From contig NZ_CP156660.1 of assembly GCF_039851975.1 (NCBI RefSeq), positions 558,001 through 622,000 on the forward strand: 64,000 nt of DNA, given 5' to 3'. A program made the translations under genes and the position numbers. The stretch is from Desulfoscipio sp. XC116. Lineage in GTDB: Bacteria > Bacillota > Desulfotomaculia > Desulfotomaculales > Desulfallaceae. The notes under the pieces were generated by a model. It had not been told where the DNA came from and ran no database searches. It saw only the letters and a program-made list of their open reading frames with translations. Below, piece by piece: positions 52,949-63,165 of this stretch (its first letter is position 1; each line of letters opens with the position of its first letter).

Positions 52949-54715
52949 GTGATTACAGCGGTTCGGGAACTTGGCACGTTTGCCCTAAATAAATCAGGTA
53001 AAGATAGTCTATCTGCTTTGACCGAAGTTATAAACGCAGATAACTATCCTTATATGCTGGTAATTGAACTGGAAGAACATAAACCTTGTGAATTTATTTG
53101 TGTCAGTGTGGAAGATATGAATGCGGGGGGTGCCGGAAGATATATATACCGCCAGGGTAGTTCAAGGGGTTCAAATTATTCCCCTACAGCTATAATTACC
53201 GATATTAAAAAGACATTGCCTATTAAAATAATTGGGTGGTTTAATTCGGTAAGTAAGCGGAAACTGATGTTTTCCACAGAAGAACAAGGCCATCTTAAGA
53301 TAATTAAAGCATCTCTTGAAAAAAACCAAGCAAAAATTGAATCCGAAATCATAGAAAAATTACAGGACATTGGTAAAAGTTGCGGGTTAACATTAAAAAT
53401 TGGTGGCAAATATATATCGGAGGTTGCTGTTTTTAGAAAAGCTTTTATGCAGTTGGTGTCTGCAAAGGAGGATAGCATATCCGCTTCGGATAAGTTGTGC
53501 TCTCTCTGCGGCCAAAGAAAAATCAAGGTATCAGCCGGTGCTCCCGCTTATAAGTTTTATACTATTGATAAGCCCGGTATGATAAGCGGGCACTTTATTC
53601 AGGAGAAAAGTTGGCGTAATTATCCGGTATGCCAGGAATGTTCAAGGGCGCTTGATGAAGGGAAAAGAATTACGGAACGGAAATTAAAATTTTCATTTTA
53701 TGGTTTGTCCTATACCCTTATTCCCAAATTTCTTTCCGGTAAACCTTCAGACATAATATTAAAAATAATAACCGGCAATCGTATGGACAAAAACATCAAA
53801 ATAAAGACTGAAACCGGCCGGAAACTAGTTAAAACGGAAGATAGCATACTACATCTACTGGCCCGGGAAGAAGATAACTTAATGTATAATTTTCTTTTCA
53901 GTAAGAAAAGTAACAGTGCCGAGAGGATTCTTTTGCTGGTGGAAGATGTGCTGCCTTCACGTCTTCGGGCACTGTTTGCGGCCAAGGGTAAAGTGGATGC
54001 TGTATTTGTGAATGACCCTTTTCATCTGGGAAAAGTTCGCAATTTTTTTGCTAAATCCGACGAAGGTAAGCGCGATAACGATTTGGATAAATATTTTCTT
54101 GAGACAATTGATAAGACTTTTAAAGGCTTGCCAATATCTATGCCTTTTTTGGCAACCCATTTTATGCGGGAAATCAGGCGCGATTTTAATAACCAGGAAG
54201 GTGTTCTCTTTAAAGTTGGTAATGCTATTCAAACCGTTATGTTTTTTGTAAATTTGAGTATGCTTACACCAAAGGAGGTAACTATGGCGGAGACAATCTT
54301 TGATCCTGTTTTTAAAAAATATGAGGCACAATTGGACAGCCGGGAAAAAAGGGGTATTTTTTTGTTGGGTTCCCTGACTAAGATGCTGTTAAATATTCAA
54401 TATACGACCAGACACTCACAACCATTTTTATCACAGTTAATGGGACTTAAAATGGACGAAAGAAATATTAAAGGATTACTGCCCAAGGTAATAAATAAAC
54501 TTCTTGAATACAAAAGATTAGACCACAAAAAAAACCAATTAACTGAAGTAATATCACAATATTTTTTGGAATCACCTCTGAACTGGCGTTTACCAGTTGA
54601 TGAACTAAACTACTATTTTGTTTGTGGGATGAACTTATATAAAGAGATCAACGTAATTCTGTACGGTCAGGAGGAAGTGAAAGAAGAAGAGGAGGCTGAT
54701 GTTGATGTCGATTAG
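52949..54715 (+). CDS. cas8b: Type I-B Cascade large subunit Cas8b (Csh1/TM1802-like)
   Basis: Large subunit of the I-B Cascade, used for PAM recognition and Cas3 recruitment. The 588-residue protein has a zinc-finger-like pair CSLCGQ (~184) and CQEC (~228), typical of Csh1/TM1802 Cas8b. It continues with a long helical C-terminal half ending in an acidic tail (EEVKEEEEADVDVD). Cas8 proteins are poorly conserved; assignment rests on the cysteine pairs, size and position before cas7. I chose GTG 52949 because GGAGGTG (52937-52943) precedes it. It overlaps cas7 by 11 bp. Confidence 0.85.
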   Translation: MITAVRELGTFALNKSGKDSLSALTEVINADNYPYMLVIELEEHKPCEFICVSVEDMNAGGAGRYIYRQGSSRGSNYSPTAIITDIKKTLPIKIIGWFNSVSKRKLMFSTEEQGHLKIIKASLEKNQAKIESEIIEKLQDIGKSCGLTLKIGGKYISEVAVFRKAFMQLVSAKEDSISASDKLCSLCGQRKIKVSAGAPAYKFYTIDKPGMISGHFIQEKSWRNYPVCQECSRALDEGKRITERKLKFSFYGLSYTLIPKFLSGKPSDIILKIITGNRMDKNIKIKTETGRKLVKTEDSILHLLAREEDNLMYNFLFSKKSNSAERILLLVEDVLPSRLRALFAAKGKVDAVFVNDPFHLGKVRNFFAKSDEGKRDNDLDKYFLETIDKTFKGLPISMPFLATHFMREIRRDFNNQEGVLFKVGNAIQTVMFFVNLSMLTPKEVTMAETIFDPVFKKYEAQLDSREKRGIFLLGSLTKMLLNIQYTTRHSQPFLSQLMGLKMDERNIKGLLPKVINKLLEYKRLDHKKNQLTEVISQYFLESPLNWRLPVDELNYYFVCGMNLYKEINVILYGQEEVKEEEEADVDVD

Positions 54716-55661
54716 CAATCGCTCGGAGGTTTTATTTATTTACGACTGTACATTTTCAAATCCCAACGGGGATCCTCTCGATGCCAATAAGCCCAGAATA
54801 GATGAGGAAACAGGCAGGAATATTGTAACTGATGTGCGGTTAAAAAGAACTGTTCGAGATTACTTTCATGACTTGAAAGGTGAGGAAATTTTTATCAGGG
54901 ATATTACCGATGATGATGATCACTTACAGGATGCCAAAATGAGGGCGGAGGATTTTCTAGCGGATAAAAAGGATAAGTCCAAGTTAAGTCTTAAAGAAAT
55001 GCGGGAAACCATCAGGCGAAATATACTATCAAGCTGCATTGATGTCCGGTTGTTCGGTGCTACCATCCCCATTGAGAAGAGCGGTAAAGAAAAGAGTTCC
55101 GTTACCCTTACCGGGCCGGTGCAGTTTAAAATGGGACAATCTTTACACAGAGTTAAATTGCAATTTATCAAAGGGACCGGCGCATTTGCGTCCGGTAGTG
55201 AAAGAACGAAAAAGACTTTTAGAGAAGAGTATTTGCTGCCTTATTCCCTAATATGTTTTTATGGTGTTGTTAACGATTGTGCCGCTGAGCATACGGAACT
55301 AACCGATGACGATGTAAACAATTTAATGGATGCTCTCTGGAACGGAACTAAAAATCTCATTTCCCGGTCCAAGGCGGGCCAGCAGCCCAGATTGTTAGTC
55401 AGGGTGGCCTATAAAGAGAAATTTTATCATATCGGAGAGTTGGATAAATTAGTGGCTTTTCAATCCGATTTGAATGATGAGGGAATAAGGGATATTGAGG
55501 AAGGGTTTCTAGATTTCGAAAAATTAATTAGAATACTTGCTGAGAATAAAGATAAGATTGATTATGTTGAATATGCCATGGATAAACGGGTAAGGCCTAA
55601 ACAAGAGTTGAAAAAAATGTTGTCTGAGTATGGTTTGAACATCCGGGAATTAGTTTACTAG
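54705..55661 (+). CDS. cas7: Cascade backbone protein Cas7 (Csh2)
   Basis: Forms the helical crRNA-binding filament of Cascade. The N-terminus SNRSEVLFIYDCTFSNPNGD followed by DPLDANKPRIDEETGRNIVT is the classic Cas7/Csh2 opening. Later QSLHRVKLQFIKGTGAFASG (~150) and YSLICFYGVVN (~180) fit the family. 318 aa. I chose ATG 54705 over ATG 54699 because AGGAGG ends 9 nt before it. Confidence 0.93.
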   Translation: MSISNRSEVLFIYDCTFSNPNGDPLDANKPRIDEETGRNIVTDVRLKRTVRDYFHDLKGEEIFIRDITDDDDHLQDAKMRAEDFLADKKDKSKLSLKEMRETIRRNILSSCIDVRLFGATIPIEKSGKEKSSVTLTGPVQFKMGQSLHRVKLQFIKGTGAFASGSERTKKTFREEYLLPYSLICFYGVVNDCAAEHTELTDDDVNNLMDALWNGTKNLISRSKAGQQPRLLVRVAYKEKFYHIGELDKLVAFQSDLNDEGIRDIEEGFLDFEKLIRILAENKDKIDYVEYAMDKRVRPKQELKKMLSEYGLNIRELVY

Positions 55662-55671
55662 GGTGATGTTA

Positions 55672-56400
55672 ATGAAAAAGAAGCTGCTCATCTTTGATCT
55701 ATACGGGGACTATGCTCACTTTAGGAAATACTATACAACAACATCCCCTTTAACTTTTTCCATAATACCCCCGGTTACGCTGATGGGGGTACTCGGTGCT
55801 ATACTCGGTCTATCCAATGAAAATAACCTATATTTAGAAACACTGAACGAGGCTGGGACCAAAGTAGGCATACAGTTAATAAAGCCGGTTAAGAAATTCC
55901 GCATGGGTATGAATTTAATTAACACCAAAAACGATTACTGGGTGCCCAAACACAGAACTGAAGGGGCCAGAACGCAGATAAAATATGAATTTCTAAAGGA
56001 TGCGGCTTATCGTATTTATGTGTCCATGGATAATGAAGAATTGCTAAATCAATTGAAGTATAACGTTAGCAGACATAAGTGTGTTTATACGGTTAGTCTC
56101 GGGTTAAGCGAGTTGTTGGCTGATTTTTCCTTTGTTGATGCGCGGGATTTTAATTGGCGGGAAAATGATAGTAGTTTTATTGATATTGTTACGGCAGTAT
56201 CAATGGACGACGTTTTGCAAGGTGGTATTGACATTTCTCCGGGCAGCAGATACTTGAAAGAGAATATGCCAATTAAAATGGATTCAAACAGAGAGGTTAC
56301 CCAATACAGTGAGATGTTGACGGAAACCATGGGAAACCATATCAAACTGAAAATAAATGGATTCTGGGAAAGCCATGGTTTAAATATTAATTTGCTGTAA
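55672..56400 (+). CDS. cas5: Cascade subunit Cas5 (Cas5h/Cas5b)
   Basis: RAMP protein capping the crRNA 5' handle. The N-terminus KKLLIFDLYGDYAHFRKYYT, then SPLTFSIIPPVTLMGVLGAI (residues ~25-45) is the Cas5 signature region, where the first strand is followed by the T..T...PP.T..GLLGA-type motif. 242 aa. I chose ATG 55672 with GGGTGA just upstream; ATG 55666 and GTG 55663 are alternatives. It begins 10 bp after cas7. Confidence 0.9.
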   Translation: MKKKLLIFDLYGDYAHFRKYYTTTSPLTFSIIPPVTLMGVLGAILGLSNENNLYLETLNEAGTKVGIQLIKPVKKFRMGMNLINTKNDYWVPKHRTEGARTQIKYEFLKDAAYRIYVSMDNEELLNQLKYNVSRHKCVYTVSLGLSELLADFSFVDARDFNWRENDSSFIDIVTAVSMDDVLQGGIDISPGSRYLKENMPIKMDSNREVTQYSEMLTETMGNHIKLKINGFWESHGLNINLL

Positions 56401-56476
56401 TTTTTGCCCCCGGCTTTACAGACCGGGGACATTTTCTATTTTTTCAATAGATCTCATGAGATAGGGAGGGTTTGAA

Positions 56477-58906
56477 CTGTCTGCCACACTTTTAAGCCAT
56501 CCTGACCAAGAATTAAGTACTCATCTGCTTGGAGTCGGTAGATGGACGCAAATGCTTAGTGCCGGTTGTGAAGTGAAACTCTGGGATGCCAGTGTTTTGA
56601 ATGATATTTTAAAAATTTTGTCTTTTGCCCATGATTTTGGAAAGGCTACGCTATATTTTCAAAAATACATTGAGAATCCGTATAAACAGAAAAGTGGTCC
56701 TCTGGCCAGACATTCACTTCTATCTGCCGTAGTGGGTTATAGGTTGGCCAAACATTATTTTGAGGGTTACCAAGATGCACAGAGACTAGGCCTGTTTGTT
56801 TACGTGGCTATTAAAAGGCATCATGGTAACTTGCACAGTATTGAAGATGAGTTCCTTACTTTTAGTGAACAGGACCGAGACTTACTTTTAAAACAGGCTA
56901 GATCTATTGACTTTTCAATGCTGGAAGAAACTTGGGAACCTCTCGCTATACAGTTGCCCCCCGGCTTATCCGAGATACTACCCTTTACTTGCGAAAAATT
57001 GGAAAATTGGATTAAAGATATGGAAGGGGAGCTAGATCAAATTAGTTTATGGTGGTTGCTAAACGAAGATAAAAATCAGTCTTTTCTTAGAGATAAAAAT
57101 GAGCCACAGGTTGAGTATAGCCTTGATAATTATTTTAAATTCCTATATATCTACTCTCTTTTATTGGATGCTGATAAGAGCCAGGTGGGGATAAGGGAAT
57201 ACCACAGAAACAGTGTTGGGATATCCGTGAATTTGGTAGATGAATATAAGAGGCATAAGCAAAAGCAATGGGACAGTATCGGGCTTAATGATTTTAGGAA
57301 CATGGCCTATGAAGAAATATCTGATAATTTATCCCTGGCGGATCACGGTAATTTATTTAAGATCACCCTGCCCACGGGTATGGGGAAAACATTGGCTGCA
57401 TATAATTTTGCCTTCAGGTTAAGGGATAAAAGGCTTAAGGATAGGGGCATTCCTCCCAGAATTATTTATGCTTTACCATTTTTAAGCGTTATTGATCAGA
57501 ATTATGATGTTCTATTCGATATCATGAAATTACAAGGATTTACCGGGCATAATATTCTTTTAAAACATCACCATTTAGCTGATCCCGTTTACACAATGGG
57601 AAGGGATGAAGATGAAATAACATATTCACCCAACGCTTCAAAGCTGCTAATTGAAGGATGGGCTTCGGAAGTGGTTGTTACTACTTTTGTCCAGTTGTTT
57701 GAGACTTTAATTGGATGGCGAAATAGTTGTTTGAGACGTTTTCATAATCTGGCCCATTCCATTATCGTTCTTGATGAAATTCAGGCTTTGCCGGTTTCCT
57801 ACTGGCAATTGGCACAGCATGTTTTGGAATACATGATCAACAATATGAATGTGGATATTATTTTGGTTACCGCAACTCAGCCCAAGATATTTACGGGTGA
57901 TATGAACCCCTTCGAACTTGTTAATGCTGAGCGATATTTTGGGAACATGGATAGAATCGCAATGAAAGTAAATTTATTCCCCAGAACCGTGAGCGAATTT
58001 GCGGATTCAATTAAAGATGAATTGCAGGAGCGGGAAGGAAAAAGCTTTTTATTTATATTTAATACCATCGCATCGGCTAAAGAGTTTTATAAACTTTTAG
58101 TGGAGATGGTGGATGAGCCGGTGGCGTTTCTATCCACAGGTGTGGTGATGAAGGATAGAAGCCTTAGAATAAAAGATATTAAGGATAAGAAATATCGTTT
58201 TGCCGTCAGTACTCAGTTGGTGGAGGCGGGTGTGGATATAGATTTCGACGTAGTTTATAGGGACTTTGCCCCTATGGATTCAATAAACCAGGCTGCCGGA
58301 CGCTGTAACCGAAATGGCCAGGGTGAACGTCGCGGGGTTGTAAATATAATTTACCTTGTTCGGGAAAACAAGAAAAGATCATATGCCGGTCTGATATACA
58401 ACAATACTTCCCTTGATATAACCAAAAGGATATTAAAGGGTAAAGGTATGATCTCTGAAAGTGAACTTTTAGGTTTAATAGATTTATATTTCCAACAGGC
58501 CAAGGATATGAGTAGGGCCAGTGAATCTTTTCATTTGTTGGAGGCTTTGCAAAATCTAAGATTTAACTCCGGAGATAATCCAGATGCAGGGGTGAACGAT
58601 TTTAGACTAATTAAACAGCGAGGTAATCGGGTTAATATTTTTGTAGAATTGGATCGGGAGGCGGAAGAAGTATGGTTGGAATATGAAGATATCGTTCAGC
58701 ACTGTAAAGATTTTTATCAACGGCAGGGAAGGTTTGAAACAATTAAAAAGGATTTTTATCAATATGTAATCTCTGTTACTGTTAACGAAGGGATGTTTCT
58801 GCCTCCTGATATTAATAACTTTTGCTATGTTAGTAAATTTCAGCTTAAAAGTTACTATGATAAAAACCTTGGTTTTGATACTTCTAACTATGAAAATATT
58901 TTTTAG
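56477..58906 (+). CDS. cas3: Cas3 nuclease-helicase, probable CTG start
   Basis: Degrades target DNA recruited by Cascade. The HD nuclease domain has H-D in SFAHDFGKA (~residue 50), preceded by SHPDQELSTHLLGVGRW, which carries the first metal-ligand His. The SF2 helicase has Walker A LPTGMGKT (~300), DEIQ (~433), ATQPK and motif VI QAAGRCNRNG (~605). The first ATG (56552) would omit the N-terminal His. The frame is open back to a TAG at 56462, and the only plausible initiator is CTG 56477, 6 nt after AGGGAGGG. From there the protein is 809 aa, normal for Cas3 of I-B. Confidence 0.9.
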   Translation: MSATLLSHPDQELSTHLLGVGRWTQMLSAGCEVKLWDASVLNDILKILSFAHDFGKATLYFQKYIENPYKQKSGPLARHSLLSAVVGYRLAKHYFEGYQDAQRLGLFVYVAIKRHHGNLHSIEDEFLTFSEQDRDLLLKQARSIDFSMLEETWEPLAIQLPPGLSEILPFTCEKLENWIKDMEGELDQISLWWLLNEDKNQSFLRDKNEPQVEYSLDNYFKFLYIYSLLLDADKSQVGIREYHRNSVGISVNLVDEYKRHKQKQWDSIGLNDFRNMAYEEISDNLSLADHGNLFKITLPTGMGKTLAAYNFAFRLRDKRLKDRGIPPRIIYALPFLSVIDQNYDVLFDIMKLQGFTGHNILLKHHHLADPVYTMGRDEDEITYSPNASKLLIEGWASEVVVTTFVQLFETLIGWRNSCLRRFHNLAHSIIVLDEIQALPVSYWQLAQHVLEYMINNMNVDIILVTATQPKIFTGDMNPFELVNAERYFGNMDRIAMKVNLFPRTVSEFADSIKDELQEREGKSFLFIFNTIASAKEFYKLLVEMVDEPVAFLSTGVVMKDRSLRIKDIKDKKYRFAVSTQLVEAGVDIDFDVVYRDFAPMDSINQAAGRCNRNGQGERRGVVNIIYLVRENKKRSYAGLIYNNTSLDITKRILKGKGMISESELLGLIDLYFQQAKDMSRASESFHLLEALQNLRFNSGDNPDAGVNDFRLIKQRGNRVNIFVELDREAEEVWLEYEDIVQHCKDFYQRQGRFETIKKDFYQYVISVTVNEGMFLPPDINNFCYVSKFQLKSYYDKNLGFDTSNYENIF

Positions 58907-59128
58907 CCAATAACAAGTAGGTGTTTAATTTGTAACACTTGGCTTGAATTGGGCTTAAACATGCCGGCTGTCGGGTTTCGTATAGAACCCTACCTTTACA
59001 GGGTCGGCGCCATTGTATACATTACGGCAAAAATGCTTAACTGCCGGGTGGTTACAGGTGAAAGCATTAAATGAGTTGAGGAGACATCATCTTTATATGG
59101 ACACAATTAGCATAGGAGGTTTCTTTGT

Positions 59129-59635
59129 GTGAATGCCAGGGAAATCAATGTTAGCGGCACCCTGGTGTGGTATTACTACATCTGCCCCAGGGAAGTCTGG
59201 TTAATTGGCCATCAGATTACCGCCGACCAGGATGATGCAAATGTGTCTCTGGGACGGTTCATTCAGGATTATACATATCCGCGTGAGCGTAAAGAACTGG
59301 CGGTTGGCCAAAGTAAAATGGATGTTTTTCGGGTCACGGATGAGGGCTTGGTTATCGGAGAGGTCAAGAAGAGCTCCAAGTTTAAAAGCAGTGCTCGTAT
59401 GCAGTTAGCTTTTTATTTAAGCGAGTTAAGGCAACGTGGTATAGAGGCCCGGGGAGAATTGCGTTTTCCCAAAGAAAAGCGTAAAGAGGAAGTAGTGCTG
59501 AACGAGCAGACTGAACGGGAGTTGGACAAGGTATGCCGGGAAATCTTACGTATTCTTTACCTTCCCGCCCCACCGGAGCCTAAAAAGATAAGTTTTTGCA
59601 GAAGGTGTGCTTATGCGGAATTCTGCTGGTCGTGA
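59129..59635 (+). CDS. cas4: Cas4 exonuclease
   Basis: RecB-like Fe-S nuclease that trims prespacers and selects the PAM during adaptation. The Fe-S cysteines are in YYICPREVWL (~20) and CRRCAYAEFC (~157-166). The nuclease core GEVKKSSK (~75) and QLAFYL (~92) is intact. 168 aa, standard. GTG 59129 follows AGGAGG at 59117-59122. It is 223 bp after cas3, a gap with no gene. Confidence 0.92.
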   Translation: MNAREINVSGTLVWYYYICPREVWLIGHQITADQDDANVSLGRFIQDYTYPRERKELAVGQSKMDVFRVTDEGLVIGEVKKSSKFKSSARMQLAFYLSELRQRGIEARGELRFPKEKRKEEVVLNEQTERELDKVCREILRILYLPAPPEPKKISFCRRCAYAEFCWS

Positions 59636-59703
59636 GCGGGCAGTCGGGTATTTGATTGCTTTATAGGGAACAGTCAATTGAATCTATTGGGAAGTGTTAA
59701 TTA

Positions 59704-60696
59704 ATGAAGAAAACTTTATATATATTTTCCAGTGGCGAACTTTCGCGCAAGGATAATACCCTGTTTTTTGAAACAGAAGAAGGCCGGCGTTTCATCCCGG
59801 TGGAAGACACCGGGGAAATTATGATTTTCGGAGAGGTTACCGTTAATAAGAGGCTGTTGGAATTCTTATCTGTAAAAGAGATTATGCTGCATTTTTTTAA
59901 TTATCACGGCTATTACATGGGTTCATTTTACCCGCGCGAACATTTGAATTCCGGATTTATGACATTGAGGCAAGCTGAGCACTATCTGGACGAGGAAAGG
60001 CGTCTAAACATCGCAAAGGAGTTTGTGCGTGGCGCGGCCAGGAACATTCGCCAAGTGTTGAAATACTACCATGGCCGGGAAAAGGATGTGGCGCGTCAAA
60101 TAAACGCTGTTGAGAATTTAATTGCGCCCATAGATGAATGCAAGGACATACCAACGCTGATGGCTTTGGAGGGGAATATCCGCGACCATTATTATCATGC
60201 GTTCGATGAAATAGTGGGCAATCCCGACTTTATCTTCCAAGAACGCACCAGGCGCCCGCCTAAAAATTATTTAAACACACTGATTAGTTTTGGGAATTCC
60301 TTGATGTATACCATTTGCCTCAGTGAAATATACAAGACACATCTGGACCCCCGCATCGGTTATCTGCACTCCACCAATTTTCGCCGCTTTACCCTGAACC
60401 TTGACTTAGCTGAAATATTTAAACCGATAATAGTGGACAGGCTAATATTTTCGCTGCTTGGGAAAAAGATGATTACCAAAAAGAGTTTTGATCGGGTTAC
60501 AGAAGGGATCATGATGAAAGAGAAGGCTAGAAAATGCTTTGTAGAGAACCTGGACGAAAAATTAAAAACTACCATTAAACACAGGGATATTGGGCGTCCG
60601 GTTTCTTACCGCAGGTTAATTCGGCTGGAACTGTACAAGATAGAAAAACATTTGATGGGGGAAAAAGAATATCAGGCTTTTGTGGCCGGGTGGTAG
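59704..60696 (+). CDS. cas1: Cas1 integrase (I-B type)
   Basis: Integrates new spacers with Cas2. The N-terminal beta domain begins TLYIFSSGELSRKDNTLFF. The catalytic triad regions are visible as LMALEGNIRDHYYHAF (Glu, ~155), LHSTNFRRFTLNLDLAEIFK (His/Asp/Glu, ~220-238) and KPIIVDRLIF. 330 aa, complete. ATG 59704 with weak GGGAAGTG upstream. Confidence 0.96.
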   Translation: MKKTLYIFSSGELSRKDNTLFFETEEGRRFIPVEDTGEIMIFGEVTVNKRLLEFLSVKEIMLHFFNYHGYYMGSFYPREHLNSGFMTLRQAEHYLDEERRLNIAKEFVRGAARNIRQVLKYYHGREKDVARQINAVENLIAPIDECKDIPTLMALEGNIRDHYYHAFDEIVGNPDFIFQERTRRPPKNYLNTLISFGNSLMYTICLSEIYKTHLDPRIGYLHSTNFRRFTLNLDLAEIFKPIIVDRLIFSLLGKKMITKKSFDRVTEGIMMKEKARKCFVENLDEKLKTTIKHRDIGRPVSYRRLIRLELYKIEKHLMGEKEYQAFVAGW

Positions 60697-60724
60697 AATA
60701 TAATTAAAGGTTGGTGAAATTACC

Positions 60725-60988
60725 CTGTTTGTCATTGTGGTTTATGATGTTGGGCAAAAGAGAGTGGTCAAGGTTCTGAAAAAATGCCGACAGTATCTGA
60801 ATTGGGTTCAGAATTCCGTGCTGGAAGGTGAGATTTCAGACGCTAATCTAAAAAAGTTAAAAATGGAGTTGGAACGAATTATTCACAAGGACCAAGACTC
60901 GGTCATCTTTTACTCCTTGCGTACAACGAAATATTCTTCCCGGGAGATTATGGGTTTGGAAAAAGGAGGAGATGAAAATATAATCTAG
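60725..60988 (+). CDS. cas2: Cas2, probable CTG start
   Basis: Structural partner of Cas1. The family N-terminus MFVIVVYDV(G) requires translation from CTG 60725 (reading LFVIVVYDVGQKRV). The first ordinary start, GTG 60737, would remove most of the first beta strand (FVIV). GGTGA at 60713-60717 lies 7 nt before the CTG. From there the protein is 87 aa, the usual Cas2 length, with YDVGQKRVVKVLKKCRQYLN and SVIFYSLRTTKY typical. It begins 28 bp after cas1. Confidence 0.9.
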   Translation: MFVIVVYDVGQKRVVKVLKKCRQYLNWVQNSVLEGEISDANLKKLKMELERIIHKDQDSVIFYSLRTTKYSSREIMGLEKGGDENII

Positions 60989-61169
60989 AACAAAGAAATA
61001 GAGTAGGAGAATTTTTGTCGTCGATCTCCGATAGCGCACAAACACCGGGGGGTCGACGACATTCTGTAATTGAAAAAAGCTTATAGTATAAGGTTTTCGA
61101 GAATATTGTCACAGTGGCTTTCAATAAGCTTCTAGTTTAGGAAGCCTTATTTTTAGGTAAACGCGACGG
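60989..61169 (+). promoter_or_regulatory. CRISPR leader
   Basis: AT-rich 181-bp stretch between cas2 and the first repeat. GTCGTCGA (from 61018) is inverted as TCGACGAC near 61054-61061, enclosing CTCCGATAGCGC. The conserved-looking motif GTCGTCGATCTCCG is of the sort seen in leaders of clostridial I-B arrays. It contains the array promoter and the integration-recognition sequence. Confidence 0.75.
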
Positions 61170-62943
61170 GTTTTTAGACTACCTATGAGGAATTGAAACT
61201 ATGGCCCGTGATGCTATTGGGCTCTGGGGAATATGGTTTTTAGACTACCTATGAGGAATTGAAACATGCGTAGTTCAACCATTATATTCACCCAACAACT
61301 AAAGTTTTTAGACTACCTATGAGGAATTGAAACTAAATCAAGCCTTAACCCGTCTACACCGAACAAAAAGTTTTTAGACTACCTATGAGGAATTGAAACC
61401 TCGCAGTATAGCGGCATTTGTCGGAGCAATATTTTGTTTTTAGACTACCTATGAGGAATTGAAACGCACTTTTCCTGTCTTTGAAACTAACTCCGTATAT
61501 TGCGTTTTTAGACTACCTATGAGGAATTGAAACATGTCTGCCGGGCGGCGGCGCTGGCCGGATTCACCACGTTTTTAGACTACCTATGAGGAATTGAAAC
61601 ACTGTTTAAAAGAGCAGCGGGGTCTTGAAAAAACTCGTTTTTAGACTACCTATGAGGAATTGAAACCTGTATGATTCAACCACAATGCGATACAACGGAG
61701 GTGGGTTTTTAGACTACCTATGAGGAATTGAAACTCAACCGCTACTCCAACCCGGGTGAGGTAGTGTTTGAGTTTTTAGACTACCTATGAGGAATTGAAA
61801 CCGCGGCAAAAACAACTGCTCGGGTAGATACCGAAAGTTTTTAGACTACCTATGAGGAATTGAAACCCCAGAGCTATCGGTACAGCGTAAGCTATTGTTG
61901 TTCCGTTTTTAGACTACCTATGAGGAATTGAAACAAATTTTGCCAATACCAAATACTATTTTCTCTATCGTTTTTAGACTACCTATGAGGAATTGAAACT
62001 CAGGTTCAGAGTTCCGATGCGGCTGTTTTGGTTTTAGTTTTTAGACTACCTATGAGGAATTGAAACGCGGGTACGGTGAGAGCGGTCAAATAGTTTGGGA
62101 TAGTTTTTAGACTACCTATGAGGAATTGAAACTATTGCACACCGTTTAACGTAAACACGTGATCACCGGGTTTTTAGACTACCTATGAGGAATTGAAACC
62201 ACCTCCGTCCTGCTGTAAAACCCGTTTCAATGCCGGTTTTTAGACTACCTATGAGGAATTGAAACTGGAGACGCCTTTCGGCAAACATGTTGGAGGCCTT
62301 GCCCGTTTTTAGACTACCTATGAGGAATTGAAACTCTTTTCCCGAGGCCTTAAGATGTAATACACCGCACGTTTTTAGACTACCTATAAGGAATTGAAAC
62401 GGGTAATGACCACCTCGGTACCGCGCACCGAGGCGGTAGTTTTTAGACTACCTATAAGGAATTGAAACCCGGACGATGGAAGTACATGGGAAGTTTCAGG
62501 AACTGTGTTTTTAGACTACCTATAAGGAATTGAAACACGCCTTTTGGATAATTTCCATTGGATGACTGGCTGTTTTTAGACTACCTATAAGGAATTGAAA
62601 CTCGCCCAGCATACCACCTGTTGTACTGACGTTCACGGTTGTTTTTAGACTACCTATAAGGAATTGAAACCGTCGTTTGGCAGCGGGATGCTCCAAAAGT
62701 TATAGGTCGGTTTTTAGACTACCTATAAGGAATTGAAACTTTCTGCTCGGCCCCAAAGCCCCCGGGCATCAACTTTGAGTTTTTAGACTACCTATAAGGA
62801 ATTGAAACCTTGGAAGTTCAAGACACTTAACGGTATTGCCCCGGTCCGTTTTTAGACTACCTATAAGGAATTGAAACGTAGGCACCGACACCAGGCGATT
62901 GGCTGTATGCGAAGTTTTTAGACTACCTATAAGGAATTGAAAC
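61170..62943 (+). CRISPR. Type I-B CRISPR array, 27 repeats, 26 spacers
   Basis: A 30-bp repeat starting GTTTTTAGACTACCTAT and ending GGAATTGAAAC occurs 27 times, with spacers of about 35-41 bp. The 3' ATTGAAAC is the expected crRNA handle, so transcription is from the leader at the cas2 side on the + strand. Repeats 1-18 carry G at position 18 (TATGAGG); repeats 19-27 (from 62371) carry A (TATAAGG). No repeat is truncated. Spacers are mixed GC and all look distinct; I saw none matching elsewhere in the window. Confidence 0.98.
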
Positions 62944-63033
62944 GCACGAAAAATAATAAGGCCTCCGGTAAAGGCACTGTTTAATAGGGAAACTTATTGA
63001 ACTATACCCCAAACCGGTACGGAAAAACAAGAG

Positions 63034-63068
63034 ATAGGCGTTGTCCCGCAAGGGATAGCGCCTATTTT
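63034..63068 (+). terminator. Terminator downstream of the CRISPR array
   Basis: ATAGGCG...TCCC pairs with GGGA...CGCCTAT, followed by TTT. It lies 90 bp after the last repeat. Confidence 0.7.
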
Positions 63069-63165
63069 GTGCTAAAGAGTAAATTGAAGAAATTCGAATT
63101 GTGTATTGCTAAAAGTTATACAATAGAACATAGTATAGAAAAGAAAAATGAAAGGTGAAATCATT

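Noticed and set aside
61200-62913. Spacers targeting sequences inside this window (self-targeting)
   Set aside because: By eye no spacer matched the flanking genes; a proper search against the genome and phages is needed, so no claim is made.
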